A stretch of DNA of 44,756 nucleotides from Akkermansiaceae bacterium (GCA_903908495.1 CAIVSK010000079.1:1-44756), one strand, 5' to 3'. Positions 8,035-20,819 are shown, counted from the stretch's first letter. The notes: generated by a model from the letters alone, not told the origin. Numbers and translations: made by a program.

Positions 8035-9630
8035 TTAAAGTTCAAAGCTCAGAACCCGCAGGATTCCAGGGGTCTGGCGCAGGTTTTCCAGCAGGCTGAC
8101 GGGCGGTTCGGAGTCCACCTCGATGACGGTCACGGCGCGACTGCGGTCGCTGGTGCGGCTGAGGGCCATGTTGGCGATATTGACCGCGGCGGTGCCGAGG
8201 GAGGTGCCGACAGTGCCGACGATGCCGGGGCGGTCGTCGTTTTCGACGAACAGGAAGCGGCCGCGCGGGTTGGTTTCGACGTAGTGACCGGCGATGTGGA
8301 CGATTCGCGCGGCATTGCCGAAGAAGGTGCCGGCCACGGTGCAAGCATCGCCGCCCTTGATGGCGGAGACTTCGATCAACTCGGTGCAGTTGGTGGCCAG
8401 GGCGGTGGTGGCCTCGCTGACGGCGATGCCGTGAGCCTTGGCGATGGCGGGGGCGTTGACCAGATTGACCTGCGCCTCATTGTGGGCGCTGGCCAGGTAG
8501 CCGGTAAGCACGGTGCGGGTGATCAGCTCGGTATCGAGTTCGGACACCGGGCCGAGGTAGGAAACGCGGATCGAGTCGCACTGCTCGGGGGCGATTTTGG
8601 AGAGCAATTTGCCCAGCGAGTTGGCGAGGTTGAGGTACGGGCCGACGCTCTCGAGCGTGTGGCTGTCGAGGTTGGGCATGTTCACCGCATTGCGGATCTC
8701 GCCGCTGACCAGGAAGTCGCGGATCTGATAGGCCACTTCAGTGCCGACGTTTTCCTGGGCCTCGGCGGTGGATGCACCGAGGTGCGGGGTGAATACACAT
8801 TTTTTTGCCGTCAACAATGGAAACTCGGCCGTCGGGGGTTCGGTTTCATAAACATCGAGGGCGATGCCGGCGAGGTGGCCGGCATCCAACTGGGCCTTGG
8901 CGGCAGCTTCATCGACGAGGCCGCCGCGGGCGCAGTTGATGATGAGGGCGCCGGGATTCATCAGGCCGATGCGTTCGGCGTTGAGCAGGTGCTTGGTTTC
9001 TGGGGTCAGCGGAATGTGCAGCGTGACCACGTCGGCGGCACGCAGGGCGTCGTTGGCGGATTCGGCCAAATCGACTTTGAGCGACTGGGCGCGGGCGGCG
9101 GTGAGGAACGGGTCGTAGGCGACGACGCTCATGCCGAAGGCTTGGGCGCGTTTGGCAAACTCGGTGCCGATGCGGCCCATGCCGATGATGGCGAGGCGTT
9201 TGCCGAACAATTCGATGCCCTCGAACGACTTGCGGTCCCATTTGCCGGCGATCATCGAGGCGTGGGCCTGGGGGATGTTGCGGGCCAGCGACAGCATCAG
9301 GGTGAAGGCGTGTTCGGCGGTGGAAATCGTGTTGCCGCTGGGCGTGTTCATCACCACCACGCCGTGCTCCGTGGCGCTGGCGCGGTCGATGTTGTCCACC
9401 CCGACGCCGGCGCGGCCGATCGCTTTGAGGTTTTTGGCAGCGGCAAACACCGCAGGGGTCACCTTGGTTTGGGAACGAATCACCAAGCCGTGATAATCGC
9501 CGATGATGGCGAGCAATTCCTCGGGTTTGAGCCCGGTTTTCACATCCACTGCAATCTCAGGGGTGGAACGCAGGGCTTCCACGCCTTTTTCTGAAATGGG
9601 GTCCGACACAAGCACTCGATAGGTTGCCAT
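8035..9630 (-). CDS. serA: D-3-phosphoglycerate dehydrogenase (long, ACT-containing form)
   Basis: The 531-residue enzyme performs the first step of serine synthesis, oxidising 3-phosphoglycerate to 3-phosphohydroxypyruvate with NAD. The substrate domain comes first, then the Rossmann fold with IIGMGRIGTEFAKRA (GxGxxG at 150-155), catalytic Arg235 in NCARGG, Glu264 within YETEPP and His283 in TPHLGAST. The C-terminal part holds the intervening ASB domain (about 310-445) and a regulatory ACT domain (about 455-531; VENDDRPGIVGTVGTSLG), as in the type found in Mycobacterium and Bacillus. Feedback control by serine is possible through ACT but cannot be shown from sequence. I chose the ATG at 9630 (MATYRVLVSDPIS) over a GTG 21 bases upstream. 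Confidence 0.96.
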   Translation of the reverse strand: MATYRVLVSDPISEKGVEALRSTPEIAVDVKTGLKPEELLAIIGDYHGLVIRSQTKVTPAVFAAAKNLKAIGRAGVGVDNIDRASATEHGVVVMNTPSGNTISTAEHAFTLMLSLARNIPQAHASMIAGKWDRKSFEGIELFGKRLAIIGMGRIGTEFAKRAQAFGMSVVAYDPFLTAARAQSLKVDLAESANDALRAADVVTLHIPLTPETKHLLNAERIGLMNPGALIINCARGGLVDEAAAKAQLDAGHLAGIALDVYETEPPTAEFPLLTAKKCVFTPHLGASTAEAQENVGTEVAYQIRDFLVSGEIRNAVNMPNLDSHTLESVGPYLNLANSLGKLLSKIAPEQCDSIRVSYLGPVSELDTELITRTVLTGYLASAHNEAQVNLVNAPAIAKAHGIAVSEATTALATNCTELIEVSAIKGGDACTVAGTFFGNAARIVHIAGHYVETNPRGRFLFVENDDRPGIVGTVGTSLGTAAVNIANMALSRTSDRSRAVTVIEVDSEPPVSLLENLRQTPGILRVLSFEL

Positions 9631-9953
9631 AGGCGGACGAAGATAAACCACCCCTGCTAGTGTGACAAGAAATTGGTTGAAAAATCCCCGGCGAATCTCC
9701 GACCTTTTCGTTAGCCCCCGCTCACGGCCCCCGTCAAACCGGGTGGCGTCGAACCGGGTGGCGTCGAACCGGGTGGCGTCGAACCGTCCCCGCGTGGGCC
9801 AATCTTTGCGTTGGACAAGAAATCATGAAAGACCCAAAACCAAGCAGAAGGGGATTGGGTGAGATCTCGGGAGACAACACGGAAACGCCACTGTCGGACT
9901 GTGGCAAGGCTGGTGAGCAAGCCGGGCAAGAAGTGGGTGACCATGTGTCGGCG
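9631..9953. other. Gene-free stretch with a triplicated 15-mer
   Basis: This stretch between the serA start and the displaced ubiE fragment has no reading frame that resembles a known protein. It contains the tandem repeat at 9741-9785. Base use is looser than in the neighbouring genes, consistent with decayed or acquired DNA beside the toxin-antitoxin scar. It must also contain the serA promoter, which I could not pinpoint. Confidence 0.5.
9741..9785. repeat. Three perfect tandem copies of a 15-mer
   Basis: GGGTGGCGTCGAACC occurs three times without interruption (9741-9755, 9756-9770, 9771-9785). A fourth, degenerate half (GTCAAACC) precedes it. There are no spacers, so it is not CRISPR. 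It is probably a slippage product about 110 bases upstream of serA. Confidence 0.85.
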
Positions 9954-10069
9954 CTATTTGCTAGCTTGATAGAGGGTGACCACGCCGCCGGTGAGGGGGG
10001 TGGCGGTGGCTTGGCGCAAGCCGCAGGATTCCAGCAATTTGGTCATGGCCACACCGGCGGGAAACGTTT
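9954..10069 (-). pseudogene. Displaced second copy of the ubiE 3' end
   Basis: Bases 9966-10069 align without gaps to 10467-10570, the 3' end of the intact ubiE. By my count there are 12 mismatches over 104 bases. Read leftward in the ubiE frame, the copy encodes [19 protein letters not shown] and onwards, ends LYQASK and has its own TAG stop at 9954-9956; intact ubiE ends LYQSQK. It is therefore the natural C-terminal end of a closely related ubiE allele, not a random duplication. At its inner end (10069/10070) it is cut off abruptly and joined to the toxin remnant. The two copies flank a toxin-antitoxin remnant of about 400 bases like direct repeats around an integrated element. Confidence 0.85.
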
Positions 10070-10221
10070 TCCCAGCGCTTTTTTTAGGCTACGTTTCCGG
10101 CGCTCCGCTCCACGTCGTGGCGGCGTGCGACGAAACAAGTGGGCAAGTGTTCATCATCACGGCCTACGAGCCATCGCTGGAAATTTTTGAAACCGACTAT
10201 CGAACCAAACGCCAACCATGA
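10066..10221 (+). pseudogene. DUF4258-like toxin remnant (C-terminal half)
   Basis: The sequence encodes a C-terminal segment reading FPALFLGYVSG, APLHVVAACDET, VFIITAYEPSLEIFETDY and a basic tail. This matches the second half of small DUF4258 proteins, which are typically about 80-95 residues and are found upstream of zinc-finger antitoxins. The N-terminal half, which carries the His/Arg-rich segment in that family, is missing. It is replaced at about 10066-10070 by the displaced ubiE fragment in antisense. An in-frame ATG at 9976, inside that fragment, would give a chimeric 81-residue protein, so expression of a hybrid cannot be excluded. The stop TGA overlaps the antitoxin ATG (ATGA at 10218-10221), as in an intact toxin-antitoxin operon. 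The family call is from pattern recognition and needs a profile search. Confidence 0.6.
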
Positions 10222-10445
10222 ACCCGAGCAATCCCATCTGCCCGCTCTGCGGCGGAACTAAAACGGCAGGCACCACCACCTTCACCGCAGACTTGGGGAG
10301 CGGGGTCGTCGTGGTGCGGCGTGTGCGTGCCACCGTATGCTCGCAATGCGGCGAAGAGTGGATCGACGACACGGCGGCCCGTCCCGACGTTCATCACTCG
10401 TCAATCATCAGGGCCTTGTACCATCGGCCGGTGTTGCTGGCTTGA
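10218..10445 (+). CDS. YgiT-type zinc-finger protein (putative antitoxin)
   Basis: The 75-residue protein begins with a four-cysteine zinc-binding module, CPLCGG (residues 8-13) and CSQCGEEW (41-48), separated by a beta-rich segment (TTTFTADLGSGVVVVRRV). This is the layout of the YgiT/MqsA N-terminal domain in antitoxins. It overlaps the toxin remnant by four bases (ATGA), consistent with translational coupling. After about residue 54 the sequence (PDVHHSSIIRALYHRPVLLA) does not resemble the usual helical tail of the family. The C-terminus may have been altered by the same rearrangement that placed it ten bases from the convergent ubiE stop. With its partner truncated, it may now be an orphan antitoxin. 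Confidence 0.65.
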   Translation: MNPSNPICPLCGGTKTAGTTTFTADLGSGVVVVRRVRATVCSQCGEEWIDDTAARPDVHHSSIIRALYHRPVLLA

Positions 10446-10454
10446 GAGCCACGC

Positions 10455-14629
<4,175 letters not shown>

Positions 14630-14865
14630 CGCTGGTGGAGGTGGTGATGTCGCCCGATGTCAGCGCATTGGGGGAAGCGCGATGGTGTCGCACACTGGGC
14701 GGAGGCCAGTCTATACTCGCAAATTCGAATCAAGCAACAAAAAACCCCCGATCGGCAGGCAGGCGGTGCCGCGGGAATGGCTCGCCAGGGGGGCGGGCTG
14801 CCTGCAAATGCGAAAAAATGCGAGATTTCGCTACTTTTTTTGCATTCCGGTGGTTTTATCCCCGC
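14630..14865. promoter_or_regulatory. Divergent promoter region, helicase / subtilase
   Basis: This 236-base gap separates divergently transcribed genes and must hold both promoters. A possible -10 hexamer, TATACT, lies near 14713 on the plus strand, without a good -35. The in-frame extension of the protease through this region (to 14635) encodes no signal peptide and is not credible protein. No operator was identified. Confidence 0.3.
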
Positions 14866-16482
14866 ATGCCACGTTCTCGCACAATTCTTTTGGTGGTCGG
14901 TTTTGGTCTGACCGCGGTGGGTGGGTACTGGCTGGCGCGCAGCGCCGCCCCTGCCAGGGCCGCAAGGGTGGAGGTGGCCGTGCCGGCCGCACCGGGCACT
15001 GGCGCACCCGAGCAGGAGATCGCTTTCCGGCACGGTGAGCGACCGGAGTTCCGGAGTGACGGGGACGCTCTCAAAGCGGGGGCGTTGCCGGGGCAGCGGG
15101 CCTTGGTTTTCAAAGATCGCGCGGCACTGGAGCGGTTTCTGGCCAAGGCCGGCGGGCGGATCCGCATCCTCGGGCGGATCGATTCGCTCAATGCCCTGCA
15201 AGTCGGCTTTTTGAATCCGGACGATCTGGCCGGCCTGTTGGACGGGACGGAAGAGCCATCGATGATTTATCCGGCCTACGTGCCCAATCCCAAACCCGGG
15301 ATCATTCAAAACGGGGTGGTGGCCGTGGGCAACAAGTTGCTCAGCGTGGTCGGCATTACCACCGACAACTCGAACTGGGGCAAAGGAGTGCTGGTGGCCG
15401 TGCTGGATACCGGGGTGAGCCCCAACTCCGCCTTTGGCGGCAAGGTCATCAATTCGATCAACCTGGTGCCCATGCCCGCCGATCTGGCGAATTGGAACGG
15501 CCACGGCACTGCGGTTGCCTCGCTGATCATCGGCAATGATCAGCTCACGCCCGGGGTGGCACCAGGCGCGGATATCCTCTCGGTGCGCATTGCCGATGAT
15601 CTCGGCCAATCCGATAGCATGCTCATCGCCAAGGGCATTGTCACGGCGGTGGATGCCGGCGCCCCCATCATCAGTATCTCGCTCGGTAGCAGCGGCGACA
15701 GCCCGATCGTGCGCAGCGCCATCGACTATGCCAACAAGGCGGGCGTGGCCATCGTCGCATCCGCCGGCAACGAGGGCATGGCGCAGCTGGCCTATCCGGC
15801 AGGTAACACCGGCGTCATTGCCGTCGGCGCGGTGGATGCCAACGGCACGGTGATGGCCTTTTCCAACAGCGGCAACACGCTGGCGGCCGCCGCTCCCGGC
15901 TATCTGGTCAATGCCGCCTGGACCGGCGATCAGGCGGTGGGATTCACCGGCACCTCGGCCAGCGCGCCGATCATGGCCGGGGCGATCGCCGCAGCCATGA
16001 GTAGCGGCGGCTCGACGCTGCGCAGTCCCGGCGACGCGATGAACCTGGTGCTCGCCAATCTCAACGACGTCGGAGCGCCCGGACCCGATGCCGCCACGGG
16101 TGGTGGCACCGTGGATGTGGGACGGGTGATGAATGCGGGCACACCGGGCATTTATGACGCGGCGGTGGCCTCGAATTACATCATCCCGCCGAGCGCGGAA
16201 GTTCCCTATCCGCAGTTGCAAGTGGTCATTCAAAACCGCGGCACGGAAATGTTGGTCAATGCCGGGGTGCTGGTGACCACGGCGGGCGGAACGGTGCCGC
16301 TCAATATCACCACCCTCATGCCCGATGCCATTCAGACGTTCACCCTGCCTCTGCCCAGTTCGAGCTGGAATTCCACCTCCCCGCTCACCATCGATTCATC
16401 GGTGTGGCTGACCGGCGGCAGGACCGATTCGAATCCGACTAACAACAGGCGGGTTGAAACCTACGTGCCGCCCGCCAATTGA
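14866..16482 (+). CDS. Secreted subtilisin-like (S8) serine protease
   Basis: The 538-residue protein begins with an N-terminal hydrophobic segment (MPRSRTILLVVGFGLTAVGG) that is a signal peptide or anchor. A region of about 130 residues follows, probably a propeptide (FKDRAALERFLAKAGGRIRI resembles an inhibitor-I9-like fold). The catalytic triad is Asp181 in VAVLDTGVS, His213 in NGHGTAVASL and Ser364 in GTSASAP, with oxyanion Asn302 in SAGNEG. The catalytic domain ends near residue 430. The remaining part (about 435-538) contains a CARDB-like beta domain (VVIQNRGTEMLVNAGV, TDSNPTNNRRVETYV), a type often used for extracellular binding. It is predicted to act outside the cytoplasm, and its substrate is unknown. 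The start at 14866 is chosen because it precedes the signal sequence. tRNA-Leu follows 145 bases downstream. Confidence 0.92.
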   Translation: MPRSRTILLVVGFGLTAVGGYWLARSAAPARAARVEVAVPAAPGTGAPEQEIAFRHGERPEFRSDGDALKAGALPGQRALVFKDRAALERFLAKAGGRIRILGRIDSLNALQVGFLNPDDLAGLLDGTEEPSMIYPAYVPNPKPGIIQNGVVAVGNKLLSVVGITTDNSNWGKGVLVAVLDTGVSPNSAFGGKVINSINLVPMPADLANWNGHGTAVASLIIGNDQLTPGVAPGADILSVRIADDLGQSDSMLIAKGIVTAVDAGAPIISISLGSSGDSPIVRSAIDYANKAGVAIVASAGNEGMAQLAYPAGNTGVIAVGAVDANGTVMAFSNSGNTLAAAAPGYLVNAAWTGDQAVGFTGTSASAPIMAGAIAAAMSSGGSTLRSPGDAMNLVLANLNDVGAPGPDAATGGGTVDVGRVMNAGTPGIYDAAVASNYIIPPSAEVPYPQLQVVIQNRGTEMLVNAGVLVTTAGGTVPLNITTLMPDAIQTFTLPLPSSSWNSTSPLTIDSSVWLTGGRTDSNPTNNRRVETYVPPAN

Positions 16483-16627
16483 GGCCGGCCGCAGTGGTTG
16501 CACCGATGGCTCGCGGATAGTTCCAGGAGGAAACCGGGAAAAGCGCGCCTTGTCTCAAGGCTGCGCTGGACGTTGGAGCACAATCCGCTACAGTAGTGGC
16601 GGCGTTGCCCGACGCCGTGGAACAAAT

Positions 16628-16710
16628 GCCGCCGTGGCGGAATGGTAGACGCTGCGGATTTAAAATCCGTTGACTGCAAAGTCGTGGGGGTTCGAGTCCC
16701 CCCGGCGGTA
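16628..16710 (+). tRNA. tRNA-Leu (UAA anticodon)
   Basis: The 83 bases fold as a class II tRNA. The acceptor stem is GCCGCCG paired with CGGCGGT, with one G-T pair at the end, and the discriminator is A. The D arm has GCG/CGC. The anticodon loop TTTAAAA on the stem GCGGA/TCCGT gives anticodon TAA. The long variable arm GAC...GTC and the T arm GGGGG-TTCGAGT-CCCCC complete it. CCA is not encoded. A T-run follows immediately (from 16711), which may serve in termination. Confidence 0.95.
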
Positions 16711-16746
16711 TTTTTCCAACCTGCCCGAACGCCGCTTTTCAAACCC

Positions 16747-18162
16747 ATGTCAAACCCGGTTCTCAACTATTTTTCGGAGTTCAAAGTCCTCAAGAGTGCG
16801 TCCAAGGATTTCTGGCTAACCAATGCGATCCAGTTTTTCGATGGCCTGGCGTATTTCTCGATGGTCACGGTGCTGACGATCTATCTGACCACCAATTGCG
16901 GGTTGAACGATGTGGATGCTGGCAAGTGGTTTGGCATTTACATGCTGTTTGTCACCTCCTTCATGTTTGGCGTCGGCTCGATCTGCGACGTCATGGGCAT
17001 CAAGAAAAGCTACTTCGTGGGCTTTGGCTTGTTGGCGATCTCCCGCCTCGGTCTCGGGGTGGCACCCGTGTTCCTTCACGGCGATGCCCTGCAGTGGGTG
17101 GTCAAGGGCACCTTGCTGGTCATGTCGCTGGGCACGGCCTTCATCACGCCGGTGACGATGACCTCGCTGCGGCGCTACACCACCAAGGCGGTGCGGGCGA
17201 CGGGCTTCAACGTCTATTACCTGATGATGAACATCGGCGCGATCATTGCCAACGCACTCATCGTGGACGGCTTCGCCAAAATCTGGGGCGACGTCGCCGG
17301 CAAGCTCGCGATTTTGGATTTCGGCTTCCTGATGTCGCTGTGTGCGGTTGGCTGCGTGTTCTTACTGCGCGAAGACAACTATGCCGAGGAGAGTGAGCGG
17401 GCCAGCGGCGCGAACGACGCCAGGCGGCCGCTGGCTATTTTGTTAGAAGTGTGGCAGGAGCGGGCCTTTCAGAAGCTGCTGTTGTTCCTCGCTCTAACCA
17501 TCGGAGTGCGGCTGATCTTCACTCACCAAATGCTGGTGTTCCCGAAGTATTACACGCGGGTGATTTACACCGATTTCGAGCTGGGCCTGGCCAGCTCCAT
17601 CAACCCCTTGATCATCGTGTTGGGCCTGATCGCCGTCATTCCCATCATCAACCGGTTCCCCACCGTCAGGCTCATCATTATCGGCATGGCCATTTCGGCA
17701 TTTTCACTGGTGTTCTTGGCCTTGCCACTGGAGTGGGTGATGCGGCTGCCGGGAATCCACAACGTCACCCAGGCATATCTTTTGGTCATCGTCGCCCAGA
17801 TCGTGGTGTTCGCGTTTGGCGAACTCATCTTCATGCCGCGCTTCACCGAATACATCGCCTCGGCCTCGCCGCCGGACAAGGTTTCTTCCTACATGGCGCT
17901 GGCCGCCATGCCGATGTTCATCGCCAAACCCATCAACGGTTTCGTCAGCGGCATCCTCATCTCCAAGTATTGTTATGACGGAATCCGCCCGAAAATCGAC
18001 ACCGGCAATATTGCTTTCGCGCAGTCGCCTGAGTTCATGTGGGTCATCTATCTGATTTTGGCGGCCCTCAGCCCGCTGGCGGTCATCGCGCTGCGCAATT
18101 TCCTCACTCACCAGGCACCGGCACCCGCCGCCGCAACCCCCAAGGAAGGCAGCCCGTCATGA
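16747..18162 (+). CDS. MFS transporter, POT/PTR-like
   Basis: The 471-residue polytopic membrane protein has about 12 hydrophobic segments. The N-terminal part (FWLTNAIQFFDGLAYFSMVTVLTIYL) resembles the first helix of proton-coupled oligopeptide transporters, in which the ExxER motif lies in this helix; here the segment has no acidic-acidic-Arg motif. Further POT-like features are GFNVYYLMMNIGAIIANALIVDG and GELIFMPRFTEYIASASPPDKVSSYMA. The substrate may be a peptide, but the missing ExxER makes another solute equally possible. The start is the ATG at 16747, just past the tRNA; the longer open frame runs through the tRNA and is rejected. Its stop overlaps the ATG of the ankyrin protein gene (ATGA), so the two are translationally coupled. 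Confidence 0.85.
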   Translation: MSNPVLNYFSEFKVLKSASKDFWLTNAIQFFDGLAYFSMVTVLTIYLTTNCGLNDVDAGKWFGIYMLFVTSFMFGVGSICDVMGIKKSYFVGFGLLAISRLGLGVAPVFLHGDALQWVVKGTLLVMSLGTAFITPVTMTSLRRYTTKAVRATGFNVYYLMMNIGAIIANALIVDGFAKIWGDVAGKLAILDFGFLMSLCAVGCVFLLREDNYAEESERASGANDARRPLAILLEVWQERAFQKLLLFLALTIGVRLIFTHQMLVFPKYYTRVIYTDFELGLASSINPLIIVLGLIAVIPIINRFPTVRLIIIGMAISAFSLVFLALPLEWVMRLPGIHNVTQAYLLVIVAQIVVFAFGELIFMPRFTEYIASASPPDKVSSYMALAAMPMFIAKPINGFVSGILISKYCYDGIRPKIDTGNIAFAQSPEFMWVIYLILAALSPLAVIALRNFLTHQAPAPAAATPKEGSPS

Positions 18163-18833
18163 GTAAATACCGGCTTATTCTGATCGACACATTGATCCTC
18201 TGCATGGTTTCCACCGTGCTCGCGGTGGTCTTCAACTTCACCGTCGACAAGCTCAAAGGGGAGGTGAAAAAGGACGACCCCATCGTCATCGCCATCATCC
18301 AGGCAGATGCCAAGGAGGTCGAGAAACTCGTCCAAATGGGCGCGGGCGTCACCAATGAGACCGACGAGCTGGGGCGGACTGCCCTGATGCGCGCGGCGTT
18401 TGCCAATTATTTCGAAACGCGCCCCGCGCCCCGGGATGCCCCGGCAACCATCCTCCGCCAGACCGACGACAAGCGTGTGGCCATGGTCGGGATGCTGGTG
18501 GAGCATGGCGCGCGCCTCGATACCCGCGATCGCGACGGTTGGAGCGCCCTGATGTGGGCGTCGTGGAGCGGGTTGACCGAGGTGGCGGCCAAGTTGTTGG
18601 ATCTCGGCGCGTCCCCTGAGTTTGCCGACCGTCAAGGCCACACCGCGCTCATCATCGCGGCGCGGCGCGGCAACGCCGAAATCGTCGAGGCCCTGCTCGC
18701 CAAGGGCGCGGATCCGGCGGTGAGAAACCGCGCCGGAGAATCCGCCCTCGATGCCGCCGGAGCGGGCATGGCCCAGTATCCGGACAACGCGTCGGGCTTC
18801 ACCGCGATCATTGCGCGGCTGGCGCTGCATTGA
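18159..18833 (+). CDS. Membrane-anchored ankyrin-repeat protein
   Basis: The 224-residue protein has one N-terminal transmembrane helix (LILIDTLILCMVSTVLAVVFNF, about 5-26). A charged linker follows, then about four ankyrin repeats: DELGRTALMRAAFANY, RDRDGWSALMWASWSG, ADRQGHTALIIAARRG and VRNRAGESALDAAGAG, with the intervening VEALLAKGADP-type helices. Ankyrin repeats bind proteins. The four-base overlap with the transporter gene suggests that this protein works with, or regulates, the transporter at the membrane; that is inference. Topology (ankyrins inside or outside) is not certain. The insertion between repeats one and two (about residues 85-115) is unusually long and Pro/Arg-rich. No terminator is obvious after the stop. 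Confidence 0.85.
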   Translation: MSKYRLILIDTLILCMVSTVLAVVFNFTVDKLKGEVKKDDPIVIAIIQADAKEVEKLVQMGAGVTNETDELGRTALMRAAFANYFETRPAPRDAPATILRQTDDKRVAMVGMLVEHGARLDTRDRDGWSALMWASWSGLTEVAAKLLDLGASPEFADRQGHTALIIAARRGNAEIVEALLAKGADPAVRNRAGESALDAAGAGMAQYPDNASGFTAIIARLALH

Positions 18834-19076
18834 CGCGGGTGCTAAGTATGCCCTGGCGGCAGCAAGATGTATCGGCGCACGCTTGCGAGAGAAAATGTGT
18901 GGGGCAGTGAGGTCTAACAGCTTCTGGTCCGGCACCCGCGGGTCTTCACTACTGACGCGCCCGCTGCCACCGAGGCAGCAGAGAATGACCAAGGTCCGCG
19001 CGACTTGGCGGGCCCCGCGGAGTCCCGCGAGCGGAGTTCCACTGGCTGGCAGACCACGGGACTCTAGGAGACGGGC

Positions 19077-20228
19077 CTACAGATCGAAGAAGCGTTTGGC
19101 CTTTTGGAAAAACCCTTCCTGCATGGGTGAGTTGTGGTCGCCGATGGAGGCGGCGAAGGCGCGGAGTTTGTCTTGTTGCTCGCTGTTGAGGCGGGTGGGG
19201 ACTTCGACTTGGACGCGGACGTGGAGATCGCCGCGGCGTTTGCTGGAAAGGGCGACGATGCCCTTTTCGCGCAGGCGGAAAACCGTGCCACCCTGGGTGC
19301 CGGCCGGGATTTTGATGGACGAGCGGCCGTCGAGGCAGGGCACTTTGAGTTCGCCACCGAGGGCGGCGACGGTGAATGGGAGGGGGACCTCGCAAAACAG
19401 GTCGGCACCATCGCGCTCAAACACATCGTGATCGCGGACGTGGAGAAAGACGTAAAGGTCGCCGGCGTCGCCGCCGCGCACGCCGGCATCGCCGTTGCCC
19501 GAGGAGCGCAGGCGGGTACCGGTGTCCACTCCGGCGGGGATCCGCAGTTTGATGCGGCTGGGGCGCTGGACGCGGCCATCGCCGCGGCAGACCGGGCAGG
19601 GGTCGGCGATGGTTTCGCCGGCGCCGCGGCACTCTGGGCAGGTGGTTTGCTGGAGGAAGATGCCGGCTTGGCGGGTGACGACGCCGCGGCCGCCGCAGGA
19701 CTGGCAGGTGCGGACGCCGCCGCTGCCCTTTGACCCCTTGCTGGCGCAGGCGTCGCAGGGGACGTTGCGTTCGATCTCGAGTTCTTTTTCGACGCCGCTG
19801 GCGGCTTCCTCGAGGGAGATTTCGAGGTCGTAGCGCAGGTCGCTGCCGCGTTGTTTGCCAGAGCGTTGCTTGCTGCTGCGGCCGCCGCCGCCGAAAAATT
19901 CCTCGAAGCCGCCGCCGAAGGCGCTGCCGAACACTTGCGAAAACATGTCCATCGGGTCATGGAAGCCGCCGCCGCCGCCCCCACCGCCGCTCATGCCGCC
20001 GGCGAAGGCGGCGTGGCCATAGCGGTCATAGGCGGCCCGTTTATCGGCGTCGCTGAGGGCTTCGTAGGCTTCGCCGAGTTCCTTGAATTTATCTTCCGCG
20101 GTGTGGTCGCCGGGGTTTTTATCCGGGTGGAATTTGACCGCGAGCTTGCGGTAGGCTTTCTTGATTTCCTCCGGCGAAGCGTCTCGGGATACGCCCAGAA
20201 TTTCGTAATAGTCGCGTTTGGCTGGCAT
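19077..20228 (-). CDS. dnaJ: Chaperone protein DnaJ
   Basis: This is a full-length 383-residue type I Hsp40 co-chaperone, which delivers unfolded clients to DnaK and stimulates its ATPase. The J domain (about 5-70) has HPD at 34-36. A Gly-rich stretch with runs of Gly (GGGGGGGGF near 80-88) follows. The zinc domain contains the four cysteine pairs: [20 protein letters not shown] and CPVCRGDG. The first pair deviates from CxxCxGxG, reading CDACASKG. The C-terminal substrate domains and dimerisation region are complete. It starts 3 bases after the grpE stop, so grpE-dnaJ form an operon. dnaK is not in this window. No CIRCE element is visible upstream of grpE. Confidence 0.96.
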   Translation of the reverse strand: MPAKRDYYEILGVSRDASPEEIKKAYRKLAVKFHPDKNPGDHTAEDKFKELGEAYEALSDADKRAAYDRYGHAAFAGGMSGGGGGGGGFHDPMDMFSQVFGSAFGGGFEEFFGGGGRSSKQRSGKQRGSDLRYDLEISLEEAASGVEKELEIERNVPCDACASKGSKGSGGVRTCQSCGGRGVVTRQAGIFLQQTTCPECRGAGETIADPCPVCRGDGRVQRPSRIKLRIPAGVDTGTRLRSSGNGDAGVRGGDAGDLYVFLHVRDHDVFERDGADLFCEVPLPFTVAALGGELKVPCLDGRSSIKIPAGTQGGTVFRLREKGIVALSSKRRGDLHVRVQVEVPTRLNSEQQDKLRAFAASIGDHNSPMQEGFFQKAKRFFDL

Positions 20229-20231
20229 AAC

Positions 20232-20819
20232 TCAGGCTTCCTCTTCTTCCGTTGGGGTTTGGGCGTCGGCGGGCGGGAGTTTGGAGACCACCACGCCGGC
20301 GGGGCGCAACAGGCGGTCGCGCAAGCGGAAGCCGCGGCGGGTCATCCGCAGGATCCTGCCTTCCTCGCCGGCGCCGCAGGCCTCCTCGGCGACGGCGTCA
20401 TGAACGTTGGGGTCGAAGGTGCCGGTGTTGGGGATGTCCTCGACGCCTTGGGAGGTGAGGAATTCGTTGAGCTGGCGGCGGACCATGTCCATGCCGATGA
20501 AAATCATTGATTGGGGGTCCTGGGCGGCAGCTAGCATGCCCATGTCGAAGTTATCGATGACCGGCAGGAGCTCCTCGAGCAAGCGCTGGTTGGCATAGCG
20601 GATGGCGTCCTCGCGTTCGCGGGCGCTGCGTTTGCGCAGGTTGTCCATCTCGGCGGCGGTGCGGAGGGCGATTTCGCGCCATTTGGCGGCTTCCTGCTCG
20701 AGTTCTTCCCACGGGTCGGGGCCCTCGGCGGCAGGGGGCGTGGCACCGGGGCGGAGGTCCACTTCGGTGGCGTCGTCGGAGGGATCGGCGATGGGAGAGG
20801 GGTCGGCGTCGGCGTGCAT
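20232..20819 (-). CDS. grpE: Nucleotide exchange factor GrpE
   Basis: The 195-residue protein has an acidic disordered N-terminus, a long coiled-coil (WEELEQEAAKWREIALRTAAEMDNLRKR, about 45-90) with the family signature around AEMDNLRKRSAREREDAIRYA, and the C-terminal beta wing (FDPNVHDAVAEE, GFRLRDRLLRPAGVVVS). GrpE releases ADP from DnaK and acts as a heat-sensitive dimer. The start ATG at 20819 gives a typical length; the longer frame to 20951 is not conserved-looking. It overlaps no gene and leads dnaJ by 3 bases. It is divergent from the PTS EIIA gene. Confidence 0.95.
   Translation of the reverse strand: MHADADPSPIADPSDDATEVDLRPGATPPAAEGPDPWEELEQEAAKWREIALRTAAEMDNLRKRSAREREDAIRYANQRLLEELLPVIDNFDMGMLAAAQDPQSMIFIGMDMVRRQLNEFLTSQGVEDIPNTGTFDPNVHDAVAEEACGAGEEGRILRMTRRGFRLRDRLLRPAGVVVSKLPPADAQTPTEEEEA

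Noticed and set aside
8029-9594. A 521-codon open frame antisense to serA
   Set aside because: The high GC content keeps antisense frames open; its translation is repetitive Gly/Ala/Asp-rich and matches no family, while serA on the other strand is complete.
9741-9785. Possible CRISPR array
   Set aside because: The 15-base units are directly adjacent with no spacers and no cas genes nearby.
9711-9944. A 77-residue minus-strand ORF beside the ubiE fragment
   Set aside because: It includes the tandem repeat translated as GSTPP units and resembles no known protein.
16642-16746. Extension of the transporter frame through the tRNA gene
   Set aside because: The tRNA fold is clear, and the transporter has a good ATG at 16747.
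18834-19076. Gap between the ankyrin protein gene and dnaJ examined for small genes or terminators
   Set aside because: Only short low-scoring hairpins and no credible reading frame were seen.
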